A DNA stretch of 64,000 bases from Pseudooceanicola marinus (GCF_020177265.1 NZ_JAIVMC010000008.1:124001-188000); one strand, 5' to 3'; shown: positions 46,382 to 55,552, counted from the first letter of the stretch. Made by a program: numbers and translations. Notes: generated by a model not told the origin, from the letters alone.

Positions 46382-47553
46382 GCCTTTCGCGACCAGACCG
46401 TGATGCCGCGCTGTCGCCCGGCCGCCGCCAGCCAGCGGAGGATGCGGCGGGTGAGGGGAGAGGGCGTGCCATTGCGGAGGCGGCAGGCCTGCCCCGGGAG
46501 GCGCCCGGCGACAGGACCGGCGACGCGACCGGCCCGGTGCTGATCGGCCAGGCGGCGCATCCCCTCCCGCCGATGCCGCAGGGGGCTTTGGATATCCTGG
46601 CGCCGATGCACCTGGTGCTGGATGCCACCGGCCACGTGATCCACGCCGGCCCCACGATGCAGAAGCTGCGCCCCGACGTGCCGATGGCCGGTCAGAGGTT
46701 TCTTGAGCTGTTCGAGCTGTCGCGCCCGCGCGCGGTCGACAGCATGGCGGCGCTGCTGGCCTCGGCCGGGATCAAGCTGCACCTGCGGCTGCGCGACGCC
46801 CCGCGCACGGCGCTGAAGGCGGTGCTGGCGCCGCTCTTGCCGGATGAGGCCGGGCGGGCCGGGGCCGTTGTCACCTTCTCCTTCGGGATCTCGATCCTCG
46901 ACGGGATCCAGACCTACACCCTGCATTCGGGCGATTTCGCCCCCACCGACCTGACCATCGAGATGCTCTACCTGATCGAGGCGAAGACCCTGGCGATGGA
47001 GGCGTCGCGCACCCTCAACCTGCGGCTTCAGGGGGCCAAGATCGCGGCGGAGGAACAGGCCTTCACCGATACGCTGACCGGGCTGAAGAACCGCCGCGCG
47101 CTGGATCACATCCTGGCCCGGCTGATCCGCACGGGGCAGGATTTCTCGCTGATGCACCTGGATCTGGACTGGTTCAAGCAGGTCAACGACGGCCACGGCC
47201 ATGCCGCCGGGGACTACGTGCTGCAGCACGTGGCCCGGCTGATGCTGGATGAAACCCGCGCCGGCGACACCGTGGCGCGCATCGGCGGGGACGAGTTCGT
47301 GTTGCTGTTCCACAACCTGACGAAACGCGCCCGGATCGAGGAAATCGCGACGCGGCTGCTGGTCCGGCTGGAACAGCCCGTCACCTTCGAGGGGGCGGTC
47401 TGCCGGATTTCCTGTTCCATGGGCACCACGCTGTCCTCCGCCTATGACGCCCCGCGGGCGGATCAGATGCTGGCGGACGCCGATGCGGCGCTCTATGCCT
47501 CGAAGCATTCGGGTCGGGGGCGGCACAGCTTCCACGTTCCGCCACCCGGTTAA
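46378..47553 (+). CDS. Diguanylate cyclase with H-NOX-associated (HNOBA-like) domain
   Basis: A 391-aa protein. A disordered N-terminal 65 residues are followed by a PAS-like HNOBA region (about 70-205), as found in H-NOX partner proteins. Then come a coiled-coil linker (205-235) and a GGDEF domain (235-385) with an intact GGDEF signature and an I-site RAGD five residues earlier. It should synthesise cyclic di-GMP and be controlled by the overlapping H-NOX-like protein. There is no EAL domain. The start overlaps the previous gene by 4 bp, so production is coupled. Confidence 0.88.
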   Translation: MSLSRPDRDAALSPGRRQPAEDAAGEGRGRAIAEAAGLPREAPGDRTGDATGPVLIGQAAHPLPPMPQGALDILAPMHLVLDATGHVIHAGPTMQKLRPDVPMAGQRFLELFELSRPRAVDSMAALLASAGIKLHLRLRDAPRTALKAVLAPLLPDEAGRAGAVVTFSFGISILDGIQTYTLHSGDFAPTDLTIEMLYLIEAKTLAMEASRTLNLRLQGAKIAAEEQAFTDTLTGLKNRRALDHILARLIRTGQDFSLMHLDLDWFKQVNDGHGHAAGDYVLQHVARLMLDETRAGDTVARIGGDEFVLLFHNLTKRARIEEIATRLLVRLEQPVTFEGAVCRISCSMGTTLSSAYDAPRADQMLADADAALYASKHSGRGRHSFHVPPPG

Positions 47554-47725
47554 CGCGCCTGGGCTGCATTCCATGGGCCGGGCTGCGCCAGGCGCGGCCC
47601 CCTACGCGAGCTTTGCCGCCTAAGCGCCGGGCAGCGTGGCAAATTCGCAGCATATCTAGCGGCGCGAAATGGCCCCTACCCAATCCCCAGTAGACCCCCT
47701 ATAGTGCCTGTGGATAAGATCGAAA

Positions 47726-47745
47726 CGCGCCCATATCTGGGCGCG
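47726..47745 (+). promoter_or_regulatory. Perfect hairpin upstream of nrdR
   Basis: CGCGCCCA pairs with TGGGCGCG around a TATC loop, 19 bp before the nrdR ATG. There is no U-tract, so it is not an obvious terminator for the cyclase gene. It may be a leader structure of nrdR-ribD or a dyad for a regulator. The rest of the 211-bp spacer holds no other recognised site. Confidence 0.45.
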
Positions 47746-47764
47746 CGATAGGGAGCAACGTGCG

Positions 47765-48232
47765 ATGCGCTGTCCGTTCTGCGGCAATGTCGATACCCAG
47801 GTGAAGGATTCCCGCCCGGCGGAAGACCATGCCGCGATCCGTCGCCGGCGCTTCTGCCCGTCCTGCGGGGGCCGGTTCACCACCTACGAACGCGTGCAAT
47901 TGCGCGACCTGGTGGTGATCAAGACCAATGGCCGTCGAGAGGATTTCGACCGCGACAAGCTGGAACGCTCGATCCGCATCTCGATGCAGAAACGGCCTGT
48001 TGAGCAGGAACGCATCGACCAGATGATCTCGGGCATCGTGCGCCGGCTGGAAAGCATGGGCGAGACCGATATCCCGTCCAAGGTCATCGGCGAGATCGTG
48101 ATGGAAGCCCTGGCGCGCATCGACACCGTCGCCTACGTGCGCTTCGCCTCCGTCTACAAGAATTTCCAGGCCGCCGACGACTTCGACAAGTTCGTCAGCG
48201 AGCTGCGTCCGAACCTGCCCAAAGACGAGTGA
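47765..48232 (+). CDS. nrdR: Transcriptional repressor NrdR
   Basis: A 155-aa repressor of ribonucleotide reductase genes. The N-terminal zinc ribbon has two CPxC knuckles (CPFC at residues 3-6 and CPSC near 31-34). The ATP-cone domain (about 49-139) begins [17 protein letters not shown]. It senses ATP/dATP levels. The stop overlaps the ribD ATG by one base, and the nrdR-ribD order is common in proteobacteria. Confidence 0.97.
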   Translation: MRCPFCGNVDTQVKDSRPAEDHAAIRRRRFCPSCGGRFTTYERVQLRDLVVIKTNGRREDFDRDKLERSIRISMQKRPVEQERIDQMISGIVRRLESMGETDIPSKVIGEIVMEALARIDTVAYVRFASVYKNFQAADDFDKFVSELRPNLPKDE

Positions 48233-49338
48233 TGACCCGTCCGGAGGACGCCCGCTACCTCGCGCTGGCCCTGTCGCTGGGCCGGCGGGGGCAGGGTCGC
48301 ACCTGGCCCAACCCGGCCGTGGGTTGTGTCATCGTGAAGGACGGCCGCATCCTTGGCCGCGGCTGGACGCAGCCCGGCGGGCGGCCCCATGCGGAACGCG
48401 TGGCGTTGGATCAGGCCGGTGAGGGCGCGCGCGGCGCCACCGCCTACGTCTCGCTTGAGCCTTGCGCCCATCATGGCCGCACGCCCCCCTGCGCCGAGGC
48501 GCTGATCGCGGCAGGCGTGGCCCGTGTCGTGGCACCCATTGCCGACATCGATCCGAACGTCGACGGGCGCGGCTTTGCCATGCTGCGGGACGCCGGCATC
48601 GAGGTGACGACTGGCCTTCTGGCCGAACAGGCGCTTGCCGATCACGCGGGCTTCTTCCTCAATCGTGCGCAGGGGCGGCCGCTGGTCACCCTGAAGATGG
48701 CGCTGACGCTGGACGGGCGCATCGCCACGGCCACCGGTGAAAGCCAGTGGATCACCGGCCCCGCCGCCCGGCGCGAGGTGCACGCCCTGCGCGCACGCCA
48801 CGACGCGGTGATGGTGGGCGCGGGCACGGCCCGTATCGACGATCCGACGCTGACCGTGCGAGATCTCGGCATGGATCATCAGCCGGTGCGCGTCGTGGTC
48901 TCCCGTCGCCTGGACCTGCCGCTGATGGGCAACCTGGCCCGGACCGCGAAGGAGGTGCCGGTCTGGATCTGTCACGGCCGCGATGCCGATCCGGCGCTGG
49001 TCGAGGCCTGGCAGGGCCTGGGCGCGCGGCTGTTCTCCTGTGATCTGGCGGGCCGGCAGCTGGATATTTCCTCGGTCCTGCAGGAGCTTGGTGCGGCCGG
49101 GCTGACGCGGGTCTTCTGCGAGGGCGGCGGCGCACTGGCCGCAACGCTTATGGCGGCGGACCTGGTGGATGAGCTGATCGTGATGTCTGCCGGGATGCTT
49201 CTGGGGGCCGAGGGCCGTCCGGGGATCGGTGCCCTGGGCGTCGATCGCCTGGCCGAGGCGCCGCGCCTGACGCTGGTCGAGATGCGCGCGCTTGGCCCCG
49301 ACGTGTTGACCCGATGGGCGCGTCCGACCGCCGGCTAA
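48232..49338 (+). CDS. ribD: Bifunctional riboflavin deaminase/reductase RibD
   Basis: Catalyses the second and third steps of riboflavin synthesis. The 368-aa product has an N-terminal cytidine-deaminase-like domain with HAERVAL (zinc His and catalytic Glu near 52-54) and PCAHHGRTPPC (zinc Cys pair). The C-terminal reductase domain (about 145-365) has the NADPH-binding segment FCEGGGALAA. The start is an ATG overlapping the nrdR stop by one base, and a GTG one codon earlier is possible. It ends 7 bp before the convergent kpsC end. The other rib genes resume after the capsule genes. Confidence 0.95.
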   Translation: MTRPEDARYLALALSLGRRGQGRTWPNPAVGCVIVKDGRILGRGWTQPGGRPHAERVALDQAGEGARGATAYVSLEPCAHHGRTPPCAEALIAAGVARVVAPIADIDPNVDGRGFAMLRDAGIEVTTGLLAEQALADHAGFFLNRAQGRPLVTLKMALTLDGRIATATGESQWITGPAARREVHALRARHDAVMVGAGTARIDDPTLTVRDLGMDHQPVRVVVSRRLDLPLMGNLARTAKEVPVWICHGRDADPALVEAWQGLGARLFSCDLAGRQLDISSVLQELGAAGLTRVFCEGGGALAATLMAADLVDELIVMSAGMLLGAEGRPGIGALGVDRLAEAPRLTLVEMRALGPDVLTRWARPTAG

Positions 49339-49345
49339 GGCGCCG

Positions 49346-51460
49346 CTAGCGCCAGAGCCATGCCTGGGAGGCCAGCGCCCCCTGCGCCTTGGCCAGCAGC
49401 CGTAGGTGCCGCGCCCGCGGCGGCACCTTGCCCTCCCGCAGGCGGGAGACCGCGACCTCCACCGTGCAGGGCTGGCCCGTCACCGGATCGAAATAGCGCG
49501 GGTAGTCGATCAGGGTGGCATGCACCAGGCCTTCCAGCGGGACCCGCATCCGGCGGCGCGAGAGGTGGTCGACGTCGCGGGTCAGGCCCCAGCCGGCGTA
49601 GAAGGGCAGGCCGGTGCAGAAGACCTCGACCCCGCGCAGCAGCGCCTCGAATCCCATCAGCGATGTCATGGTCCAGACCGCATCCACGCCTGCCAGCAAG
49701 GCGGCGGGATCGGCCTCGGTCACCACCGTATCGGCATAGCGGCGCACCTCGGCCTCGGTCAGGGCGCCGGGGCGCAGCCCGCGTTGCACGTCGGGGTGCG
49801 GCTTGTAGAGGATAAGCGCGCCCGGCTCCACCTGGCGGGCGGCGGTCAGCAGGTCGAGGTTGCGGGTGACCGCCCCGCCGCCCAGCCGGACGGAGGCGTC
49901 ATCCTCGACCTGGCCCGGCACCAGCAGGATGCGCTGACCGGGGCGTCGTTTGGGCAGCTCGGGCAGATCTGTCGGTTCACCGAGGTTGTATTTCGACAGG
50001 CCCGCCGCGCGCAGATCGGCGATCAGGTGTTCAGCCCGCAACGCCTGATCGGGACGCAGGTTGGCGCGCGCCTCGATCAGCCGTTCCAGCCGGCTTTCGC
50101 GACGCGGGTCGTAGTACATGCCCAGATCGTCGAGGCAGAGCGACAGCGGCGGCACGAGGTCCGCCCCCAGCCCGCGCGAGCGCAGGAAACCGTCCTCGAC
50201 ACCCGTCGCGCCGCGGATCGCGGGGCCCCAGGTCATCCGCTTCTGCGGCCCGTTCCCAGGCGAGAAACGCATCCGTTTCTGCTGGCCGAAGAAGGCCTGG
50301 AAGTGGCGTCGTTTCCACAACCGGATATTGTCGCCGCGCCAGCCCGCGCGGTCCTCGCGCCAGGCGCGCGCGCGGGCGGCCAGGGCCTCGGCGGCCTCTT
50401 CGGCCTCGCACAGGCGGTCGTGGTGCGGGTCGTACCAGTAGGGATAGAGCAGCAGCGCCCCGGTCGCCAGCTGCGCGCGCGTCAGGCTGCGGCCCCGGCG
50501 CGAGGGGCCGTGGGGCAGGGGGTGGCGATCGTCGCTCAGCCCCCAGCCGGCATAGAAGGGTTGGCCGAAGACACGTGGGCGATGGCCCGCCAGGATCGCC
50601 TCGAACCCCAGTTGCGAACTGACGGTATAGACCGCCACTGCGCCTTCCATCAGGGCCCAGGGGCTGACGGGGGCATCCAGCAAGGTAATCTTGCCGTCGG
50701 GCGCCGTCGCCGCGTCCTTTTCTCCGTAGTAGCCCGGGCGGCGGCCCTGGGCGGTCTCGGGGTGGGTCTTGATGACGATGCGGGCGCCGGGGTGTTCCTC
50801 CTGCGCCCAGTAGAGCATCTCGCGGAAGGTGTTCGCGTCGGCGCCCCCGAGCCGGACCGAGGCATCGCCGCGCAGCTGGTCGATGACCAGCACGTAGCCC
50901 GGCGGGGGCAGGGGCAAGGCGGGGTCGGTGGCGGCGTATTTCGACAGATGCGCCTCGCGCATCCGTGCGATCAGCCCGCGCGACCGGGCCAGCAGGTGAC
51001 TGTCGTCCAGCGGGTGGCGCTTCAACAGGCGTTCCAGCTCCGACGGCGCGCTGCCGTCGAAATGGCTGGCCAGGCGGTCGATGGTCAGGCTGAGGGGCGG
51101 TTCGCGCCCCGTGCGCGCGGGATGCAGGGAGCGCAGGAAGCCATCCTCGATCCGCACCAACTGCGCGCCCGTGCGCTCGGCCACGGCCTCGCCGCGGCGG
51201 GCATAGGGGGAATGGCCCCAGACCCCGATCAGCCCCTCAGGCTCCGGCCGGCCCAGGGGGCTGACGCGATAGCCGGCAAGGTCGAGGATGCGGCGCAGCC
51301 GCGGCTGGCGCAGGAAGCCGGCGTTGTAGACATGCAGCTTCAGCTTGTCGGCCTCGGCCAGCGTCTCCGGCATCGGGACTGCCGCAGCGTCATCTGCCTG
51401 GGTCCGCTCTGCCCCCGCCCTGTGTTGTTCAGACGAAGAAAGGCGGCCGCTCGGCGTCAT
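49346..51460 (-). CDS. kpsC: Capsule polysaccharide glycosyltransferase KpsC (duplicated Kdo transferase)
   Basis: A 704-aa protein with two homologous halves, as in KpsC, which builds the beta-Kdo linker that anchors group 2 capsule to phosphatidylglycerol. Each half repeats the same signature: EDGFLRS (near residues 106 and 424), KTHPET and KPHPDV, and PFYAGWGL (near 309 and 637). It acts at the cytoplasmic face of the inner membrane. The start chosen (MTPSGRLSS) is 4 bp after the exporter stop codon, but a later methionine (MPETLAEAD) is possible because there is no strong ribosome-binding site. Confidence 0.93.
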   Translation of the reverse strand: MTPSGRLSSSEQHRAGAERTQADDAAAVPMPETLAEADKLKLHVYNAGFLRQPRLRRILDLAGYRVSPLGRPEPEGLIGVWGHSPYARRGEAVAERTGAQLVRIEDGFLRSLHPARTGREPPLSLTIDRLASHFDGSAPSELERLLKRHPLDDSHLLARSRGLIARMREAHLSKYAATDPALPLPPPGYVLVIDQLRGDASVRLGGADANTFREMLYWAQEEHPGARIVIKTHPETAQGRRPGYYGEKDAATAPDGKITLLDAPVSPWALMEGAVAVYTVSSQLGFEAILAGHRPRVFGQPFYAGWGLSDDRHPLPHGPSRRGRSLTRAQLATGALLLYPYWYDPHHDRLCEAEEAAEALAARARAWREDRAGWRGDNIRLWKRRHFQAFFGQQKRMRFSPGNGPQKRMTWGPAIRGATGVEDGFLRSRGLGADLVPPLSLCLDDLGMYYDPRRESRLERLIEARANLRPDQALRAEHLIADLRAAGLSKYNLGEPTDLPELPKRRPGQRILLVPGQVEDDASVRLGGGAVTRNLDLLTAARQVEPGALILYKPHPDVQRGLRPGALTEAEVRRYADTVVTEADPAALLAGVDAVWTMTSLMGFEALLRGVEVFCTGLPFYAGWGLTRDVDHLSRRRMRVPLEGLVHATLIDYPRYFDPVTGQPCTVEVAVSRLREGKVPPRARHLRLLAKAQGALASQAWLWR

Positions 51461-51464
51461 GCGG

Positions 51465-52601
51465 TTACTGGCCTGCCAGGGTGCCCAGGGCGTTGACCGA
51501 TCCCAGCGAACCGGTGAGGGCCGCAATCGTCTTGTCCCACTGGGTGAACGGAGCCTCGGTGACATAGAGCAGGTCGCCGTCGCGGATCAGGAAATCGCGG
51601 GCCATGAACATGCCGTTGGGTTGCGTCAGATCCAGCACGTAGACCATACGCTGCGCCCCGATCAGGTCGTTCCGACCCAGCACCTGGGCAGCCACTTCCT
51701 CTGCCTCGTTGCGGAAGACGAAGACGCCGGTGGGGTCGGCCGCATTGGCCTGCAGCCCGCCCGCCTGGGCGATGGCCTCGATCCCCGACAGGGTCTGGCT
51801 TTCGAAATCGATGACCGACTGCGCGCCGGTGGCACCCAGCACGGTGAAGGAGCGGGTGTCCTCCTCGATCAGGATGCGGTCGCCGTTCCGCAGGGCGATG
51901 TCGTAGCGCGGATCGTCGAACAGGTCCTGGAACCAGATGGTCGACCGCTGATTGCCGCGGATCACGGTGATCTGCGCGCTTTCGGGCGCAACGGCCACGC
52001 CGCCGGCGGCGGCCAGCATGCCCGACAGGCGCAGGGTGGGGCGTTCGATCGGGTAGACGCCGGTGCCGGCAATCGCGCCAATCAGCGTCACGGTCGCCCC
52101 GTCGCCGGCCTCGCGGCGGACCTCGACCTGCGGGTCGGGCGTCTGGTCCTGGAGTTTCTCGGTGATGATCCGGCGGATCGCCTCGGGGCTGTTGCCGGCG
52201 GCCCGGATGCGGCCCGCGTAGGGCACGAAGATGAAGCCCGCGCCGTCCACCTGCACCGAGTCGAGCGAGGTGAAATTCACGCCCTCGCTTGCCAGCAGGC
52301 CCTCGTCGACGTTTTCCCAGATGGTCAGCGACAGGGTGTCGCCGGGGCGGATCACGTCGGCGGCCACTGCGCCCGCGTTGCGGAAACTGTCGCTGAAGCC
52401 CAGGGCGGGGATCACGGCGGTGGCGCGGGTCACCCGGTCGTTGACCGCAATGACGAAGGCATCGCCCTCGCGCTGCACGGATCCGGCGAAAATCTCCCGC
52501 TTGGTCGGACCACTGCGCGGCAGCACATCACAGGAAGAGACCGCCAGGATCGTCGCGACCATCGCGACGGACTTCGCCCATCGGGTAGCTTTGGGGTTCA
52601 C
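51465..52601 (-). CDS. Polysaccharide export lipoprotein (Wza/KpsD-like, SLBB domains)
   Basis: A 378-aa outer-membrane polysaccharide export protein. The signal peptide ends in a lipobox-like LAVSSC (Cys24). A Poly_export domain follows (about residues 80-175, with RPGDTLSLTIWENVDEG and DGAGFIFVPYAGRI). Two SLBB-type segments follow (about 180-260 and 265-355). The GTG start has GAGGAG upstream. It lies between kpsC and kpsS in the same direction, so the three form a capsule synthesis/export unit. The inner-membrane ABC exporter genes (kpsM, kpsT, kpsE) are absent here. Confidence 0.9.
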   Translation of the reverse strand: MNPKATRWAKSVAMVATILAVSSCDVLPRSGPTKREIFAGSVQREGDAFVIAVNDRVTRATAVIPALGFSDSFRNAGAVAADVIRPGDTLSLTIWENVDEGLLASEGVNFTSLDSVQVDGAGFIFVPYAGRIRAAGNSPEAIRRIITEKLQDQTPDPQVEVRREAGDGATVTLIGAIAGTGVYPIERPTLRLSGMLAAAGGVAVAPESAQITVIRGNQRSTIWFQDLFDDPRYDIALRNGDRILIEEDTRSFTVLGATGAQSVIDFESQTLSGIEAIAQAGGLQANAADPTGVFVFRNEAEEVAAQVLGRNDLIGAQRMVYVLDLTQPNGMFMARDFLIRDGDLLYVTEAPFTQWDKTIAALTGSLGSVNALGTLAGQ

Positions 52602-52768
52602 TGCTCGTCTCCTCGACCTGTGTCCGGTCGTTGTTGCCGTCGCGTCTTGCGCCGCGCGTTTGTCTTGCCTCGATCTGCCCGGGCTGGCCCCGGATCCGCC
52701 GCCGGATCTGCCTCATTCTTCTCAGGTTACAGGAGCTTGGGCGCAAAAGCCAGCCTCCTGCGTATGTC

Positions 52769-54061
52769 TCAGGGGACGGCGCGCAACTGTTGCCGCGGCG
52801 CCGCGGTCCCCTGGGCCAGGGCATCGTAGGGGTCTTCCTCGGCCAGCATCATGTCGACCACCTGGCGCATCAGCTGGCGTCGCCCGGCGGCCGAGTAGAA
52901 GCCGCCCGCGACCTGGCTCGTCTCCAGCAGGAAGCGGCGGTAATCCTGGTAGGCGCGCCGGTCGGGGCGGGTGGCGCCGGCGAAGAACTCCGCCAGCGGC
53001 TGTGTGGAGACGAACTCGGGCTTGTCGTAGACCGCCGCGCCGAAGGTCTTCAGCGGGATGCCCCGGTACAGCACCTGCTGCCCGGCGGTGGAGTTGACGG
53101 TCACGGCGCTGCGGGTATCGGCCAGAAGGCGGGCCAGCTTGCCGCCGCGGACGTAATGCACGCGGTCCGACAGCCCGGTCTCGCGCGCCAGTCGCTCGAT
53201 CTCACGCCTCAGGGGCGCGCGGCCGTCTTCCAGCGGATGCGCCTTGAAAACAAGGTGGTGGTGGCGCGGCGCCCCTTCGGCGAAGCCGCGCATCACCACG
53301 CCCAGGAAATCGGCCATGCCGGTGAAGGGGGAATGTGCTTGAAAACTGCTGTCATGTGCCAGTTGCAGCAGCACGACGTGGTAGGGAAAACCGCCGCGCC
53401 GGATGCGGCGCGACGCCAAGGCGCGCCTTGCGGCCGTGACCGGCAGGCTCAGCAACCGCTTGAGATACAGCTGGAATTCCCGACCCACCCCGATCTCCCG
53501 GTGGGGGCGGAACTGGCGATAGCGGCGGTTGGTGCACAGCACGAACCAATGGTAGAGCGCGCCGTAGAACATGTGTTGGCGCATGTCGCCCCAGACCGCC
53601 GGGGGCAGCGGGGCGTCCATGTCCGACAGGGCCAGCATCTGGCGCATGTCCTCGACCCCGAGGCGCATCAGCCGCGAATTGCCGTTCGACCCGTCGCGTT
53701 CATAGGTGACCCAGTAGGGGCGCATGTAGCCTTCCTCGAAGACATGCACTCGCAGGCCCCGCGTTTTCGCGGCGGCCACGGCCTGGGCGTGGATCGGACG
53801 CACATCGCCGTAAAGCACCAGATCGGTCACGCCCTTCTCCTCGCAGAGCGTGGCAAAACGGTCCGGCCAGGCCTCGGGTCTGTCCCGGAAGGGGATGTAG
53901 CTGGCGCGGTCGGGCCAGAAGGCGGCGTCGCCGGCGTTGAACCCCACGCGCCAGCAGGTGCCGCCCGCGCGGCGCAGCGCGCCAGCCAGCTGGTGAAAGA
54001 AAGGGCCATGGGGGCCCTGCAGGAACAGGAAGACCCGCTCGTCCGGTGTCTTGTCCGTCAT
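52769..54061 (-). CDS. kpsS: Capsule polysaccharide Kdo transferase KpsS
   Basis: A 430-aa protein of the capsule synthesis family (KpsS), which adds the first Kdo to phosphatidylglycerol. It opens FLFLQGPHGPFFHQLAG and has VFEEGYMRPYW, VFKAHPLEDGR and VNSTAGQQVLYRGIPLKTFG, all typical. Its length fits KpsS. GGGGAAACGAG lies before the ATG. It is first in the kpsS-export-kpsC unit, with a 167-bp gap before the exporter gene. The 328-bp gap before ribE should hold both divergent promoters; no riboswitch was recognised there. Confidence 0.92.
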   Translation of the reverse strand: MTDKTPDERVFLFLQGPHGPFFHQLAGALRRAGGTCWRVGFNAGDAAFWPDRASYIPFRDRPEAWPDRFATLCEEKGVTDLVLYGDVRPIHAQAVAAAKTRGLRVHVFEEGYMRPYWVTYERDGSNGNSRLMRLGVEDMRQMLALSDMDAPLPPAVWGDMRQHMFYGALYHWFVLCTNRRYRQFRPHREIGVGREFQLYLKRLLSLPVTAARRALASRRIRRGGFPYHVVLLQLAHDSSFQAHSPFTGMADFLGVVMRGFAEGAPRHHHLVFKAHPLEDGRAPLRREIERLARETGLSDRVHYVRGGKLARLLADTRSAVTVNSTAGQQVLYRGIPLKTFGAAVYDKPEFVSTQPLAEFFAGATRPDRRAYQDYRRFLLETSQVAGGFYSAAGRRQLMRQVVDMMLAEEDPYDALAQGTAAPRQQLRAVP

Positions 54062-54389
54062 CTCGTTTCCCCGAAAGCGGCGCGGTGTCCCTCCGGCGCC
54101 GCCGTGCAGTCTGTGCCAGCAGGTCTGCCGCGTCAAACCGGCAGAAATGTGACCCGTCTCTGGCAGTGCGGGGGTATCTGCCCCGACACACTGAAGGCCC
54201 TAGCATGACAAGGTTGCCGGGGTCTTGCCATTTCGCGGGCCGGACAGGGGCCTGGGCGGGGTCTGTACGGGGCGGGCCGGCCTCTGCCTCTTGCGGGGGC
54301 GCACGCGGCGCGCTACGCCCGTGGAAACATCAGGCGCGCCGGTCCCCATTCCCGGACCCCGGGCGCGACGACCAGCAGGAGACCCGGCC
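54062..54389. other. Divergent kpsS/ribE intergenic region
   Basis: 328 bp of GC-rich DNA. I looked for an FMN riboswitch ahead of ribE and found none of its conserved segments. A short AGGAGAC ribosome-binding site precedes ribE. No other feature was recognised. Confidence 0.4.
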
Positions 54390-54980
54390 ATGTTCACCGG
54401 CATCATCACCGACCAGGGCGAGATCCGCGCGTTGACCCGTGGCGGCGACCTGAAGGCGCGCATCGGCTGCGCCTATGACATGGGGACCGTCGATCTGGGC
54501 GCCTCCATCGCCTGCGACGGCGTCTGCCTGACCGTGGTCGAGATGGGTCCCGACTGGTTTGACGTCGACGTCTCGGCCGAAACCCTGTCGAAGACCAATC
54601 TCGACACCTGGGCCGAGGGTCGGGTGGTCAACCTGGAACGCGCCCTGAAGGTGGGTGATGAACTGGGCGGGCATATCGTGTCGGGCCATGTCGATGGGGT
54701 GGCCACGCTGGTCTCGCTGACCGACGAGGGCGACAGCACCCGCGCGGTCTTCGAGGCGCCTGGTCCGCTGGCGCGCTTCATCGCGCCCAAGGGCTCGGTC
54801 GCGCTGAACGGCACCTCCTTCACGGTGAACGAAGTGGACGGCGCCCGCTTCGGCATCAACATGATCCCGCATACCAAGCAGGTGACGACCTGGGGCCGCG
54901 CCGCAGAGGGCGACCGGATCAACCTGGAGGTCGACACCATGGCCCGCTACGTCGCCCGCCTGCAGGAGTTCGAGGCCTGA
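54390..54980 (+). CDS. ribE: Riboflavin synthase alpha chain
   Basis: Dismutates two 6,7-dimethyl-8-ribityllumazine molecules to riboflavin. The 196-aa product shows the two lumazine-binding repeats. The first starts MFTGIITDQG with CDGVCLTV near 48. The second starts near residue 90 with GGHIVSGHVDG and has LNGTSFTVNEVD near 147-158. The frame extends upstream, but the classic start is this ATG, with AGGAGA before it. Its stop overlaps the probable CTG start of the next gene. Confidence 0.97.
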   Translation: MFTGIITDQGEIRALTRGGDLKARIGCAYDMGTVDLGASIACDGVCLTVVEMGPDWFDVDVSAETLSKTNLDTWAEGRVVNLERALKVGDELGGHIVSGHVDGVATLVSLTDEGDSTRAVFEAPGPLARFIAPKGSVALNGTSFTVNEVDGARFGINMIPHTKQVTTWGRAAEGDRINLEVDTMARYVARLQEFEA

Positions 54981-55552
54981 CCGGCGGGGGCAATCCCCGC
55001 GCCGTCATCGGCCACAACCAGGGCCCCTCGATGGAGGCCGGCCGCCGCTTCCGCACCCATATGTGGGCCCGCGCGCAGGCCAGCCGGGCCGAGGCGAAGC
55101 TGCCGATGGCCATCCACCGGTCGCGCATAGCCCGTGCGAAGGAACTGGGGCTCAGCTACTCCGACTACAGCGCCATCCGGGCTACCTCGGGGCGGGACAT
55201 CGCGGGCTACCTGATCTCGTCCAACGCGCTTGGCGTCCAGGCAGACAGGGTGACGCCGCAGGCCTCCGTCACCGAGCGACTGATGGCCCTGCGCCATGTG
55301 CAGCGCGTCGGCCTGGCGCATCCGCCGCTTTCTCCGGCGGCCCTGTTGGAGCGGGTGGCCGGTCTGGACCTGGCCTTTGCCGCGCCGCCCCTGCTGGGCA
55401 GCTGGCCCGAGATTCGCGCAGCGCTGGCCCGGGCGCAGGGGCGCCTGCCGGCGGCGGGGCTGGTGGCGATCACCGCGCTTGGCCTGGAGCGCGACTGGGT
55501 GACCGCGGGCGGCCTTGCCGGCAGCCTGCCCGCCGAGGCGCTGTTCGGCTGA
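54977..55552 (+). CDS. Conserved protein of unknown function between ribE and ribB (probable CTG start)
   Basis: Its first ATG in the frame is at 55031 (173 aa). However, the 18 codons before that ATG encode a segment with VIGHNQGPS, which looks conserved in related rhodobacterial proteins (my recollection). No ATG, GTG or TTG precedes this segment in the frame. CTG at 54977 overlaps the ribE stop (CTGA) and has AGGAG nine bases upstream, so I take it as the start (191 aa). Other visible parts are KELGLSYSDYSAIRATSGRD and YLISSNALGV, a helix-turn-helix-like stretch. No enzyme motif is present. Its place in the rib operon suggests a role linked to flavin or shared expression. Confidence 0.65.
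   Translation: MTGGGNPRAVIGHNQGPSMEAGRRFRTHMWARAQASRAEAKLPMAIHRSRIARAKELGLSYSDYSAIRATSGRDIAGYLISSNALGVQADRVTPQASVTERLMALRHVQRVGLAHPPLSPAALLERVAGLDLAFAAPPLLGSWPEIRAALARAQGRLPAAGLVAITALGLERDWVTAGGLAGSLPAEALFG

Noticed and set aside
54225-54389. N-terminal extension of ribE
   Set aside because: Open frame continues upstream, but homology to riboflavin synthase starts at MFTGII, with a ribosome-binding site just before it.
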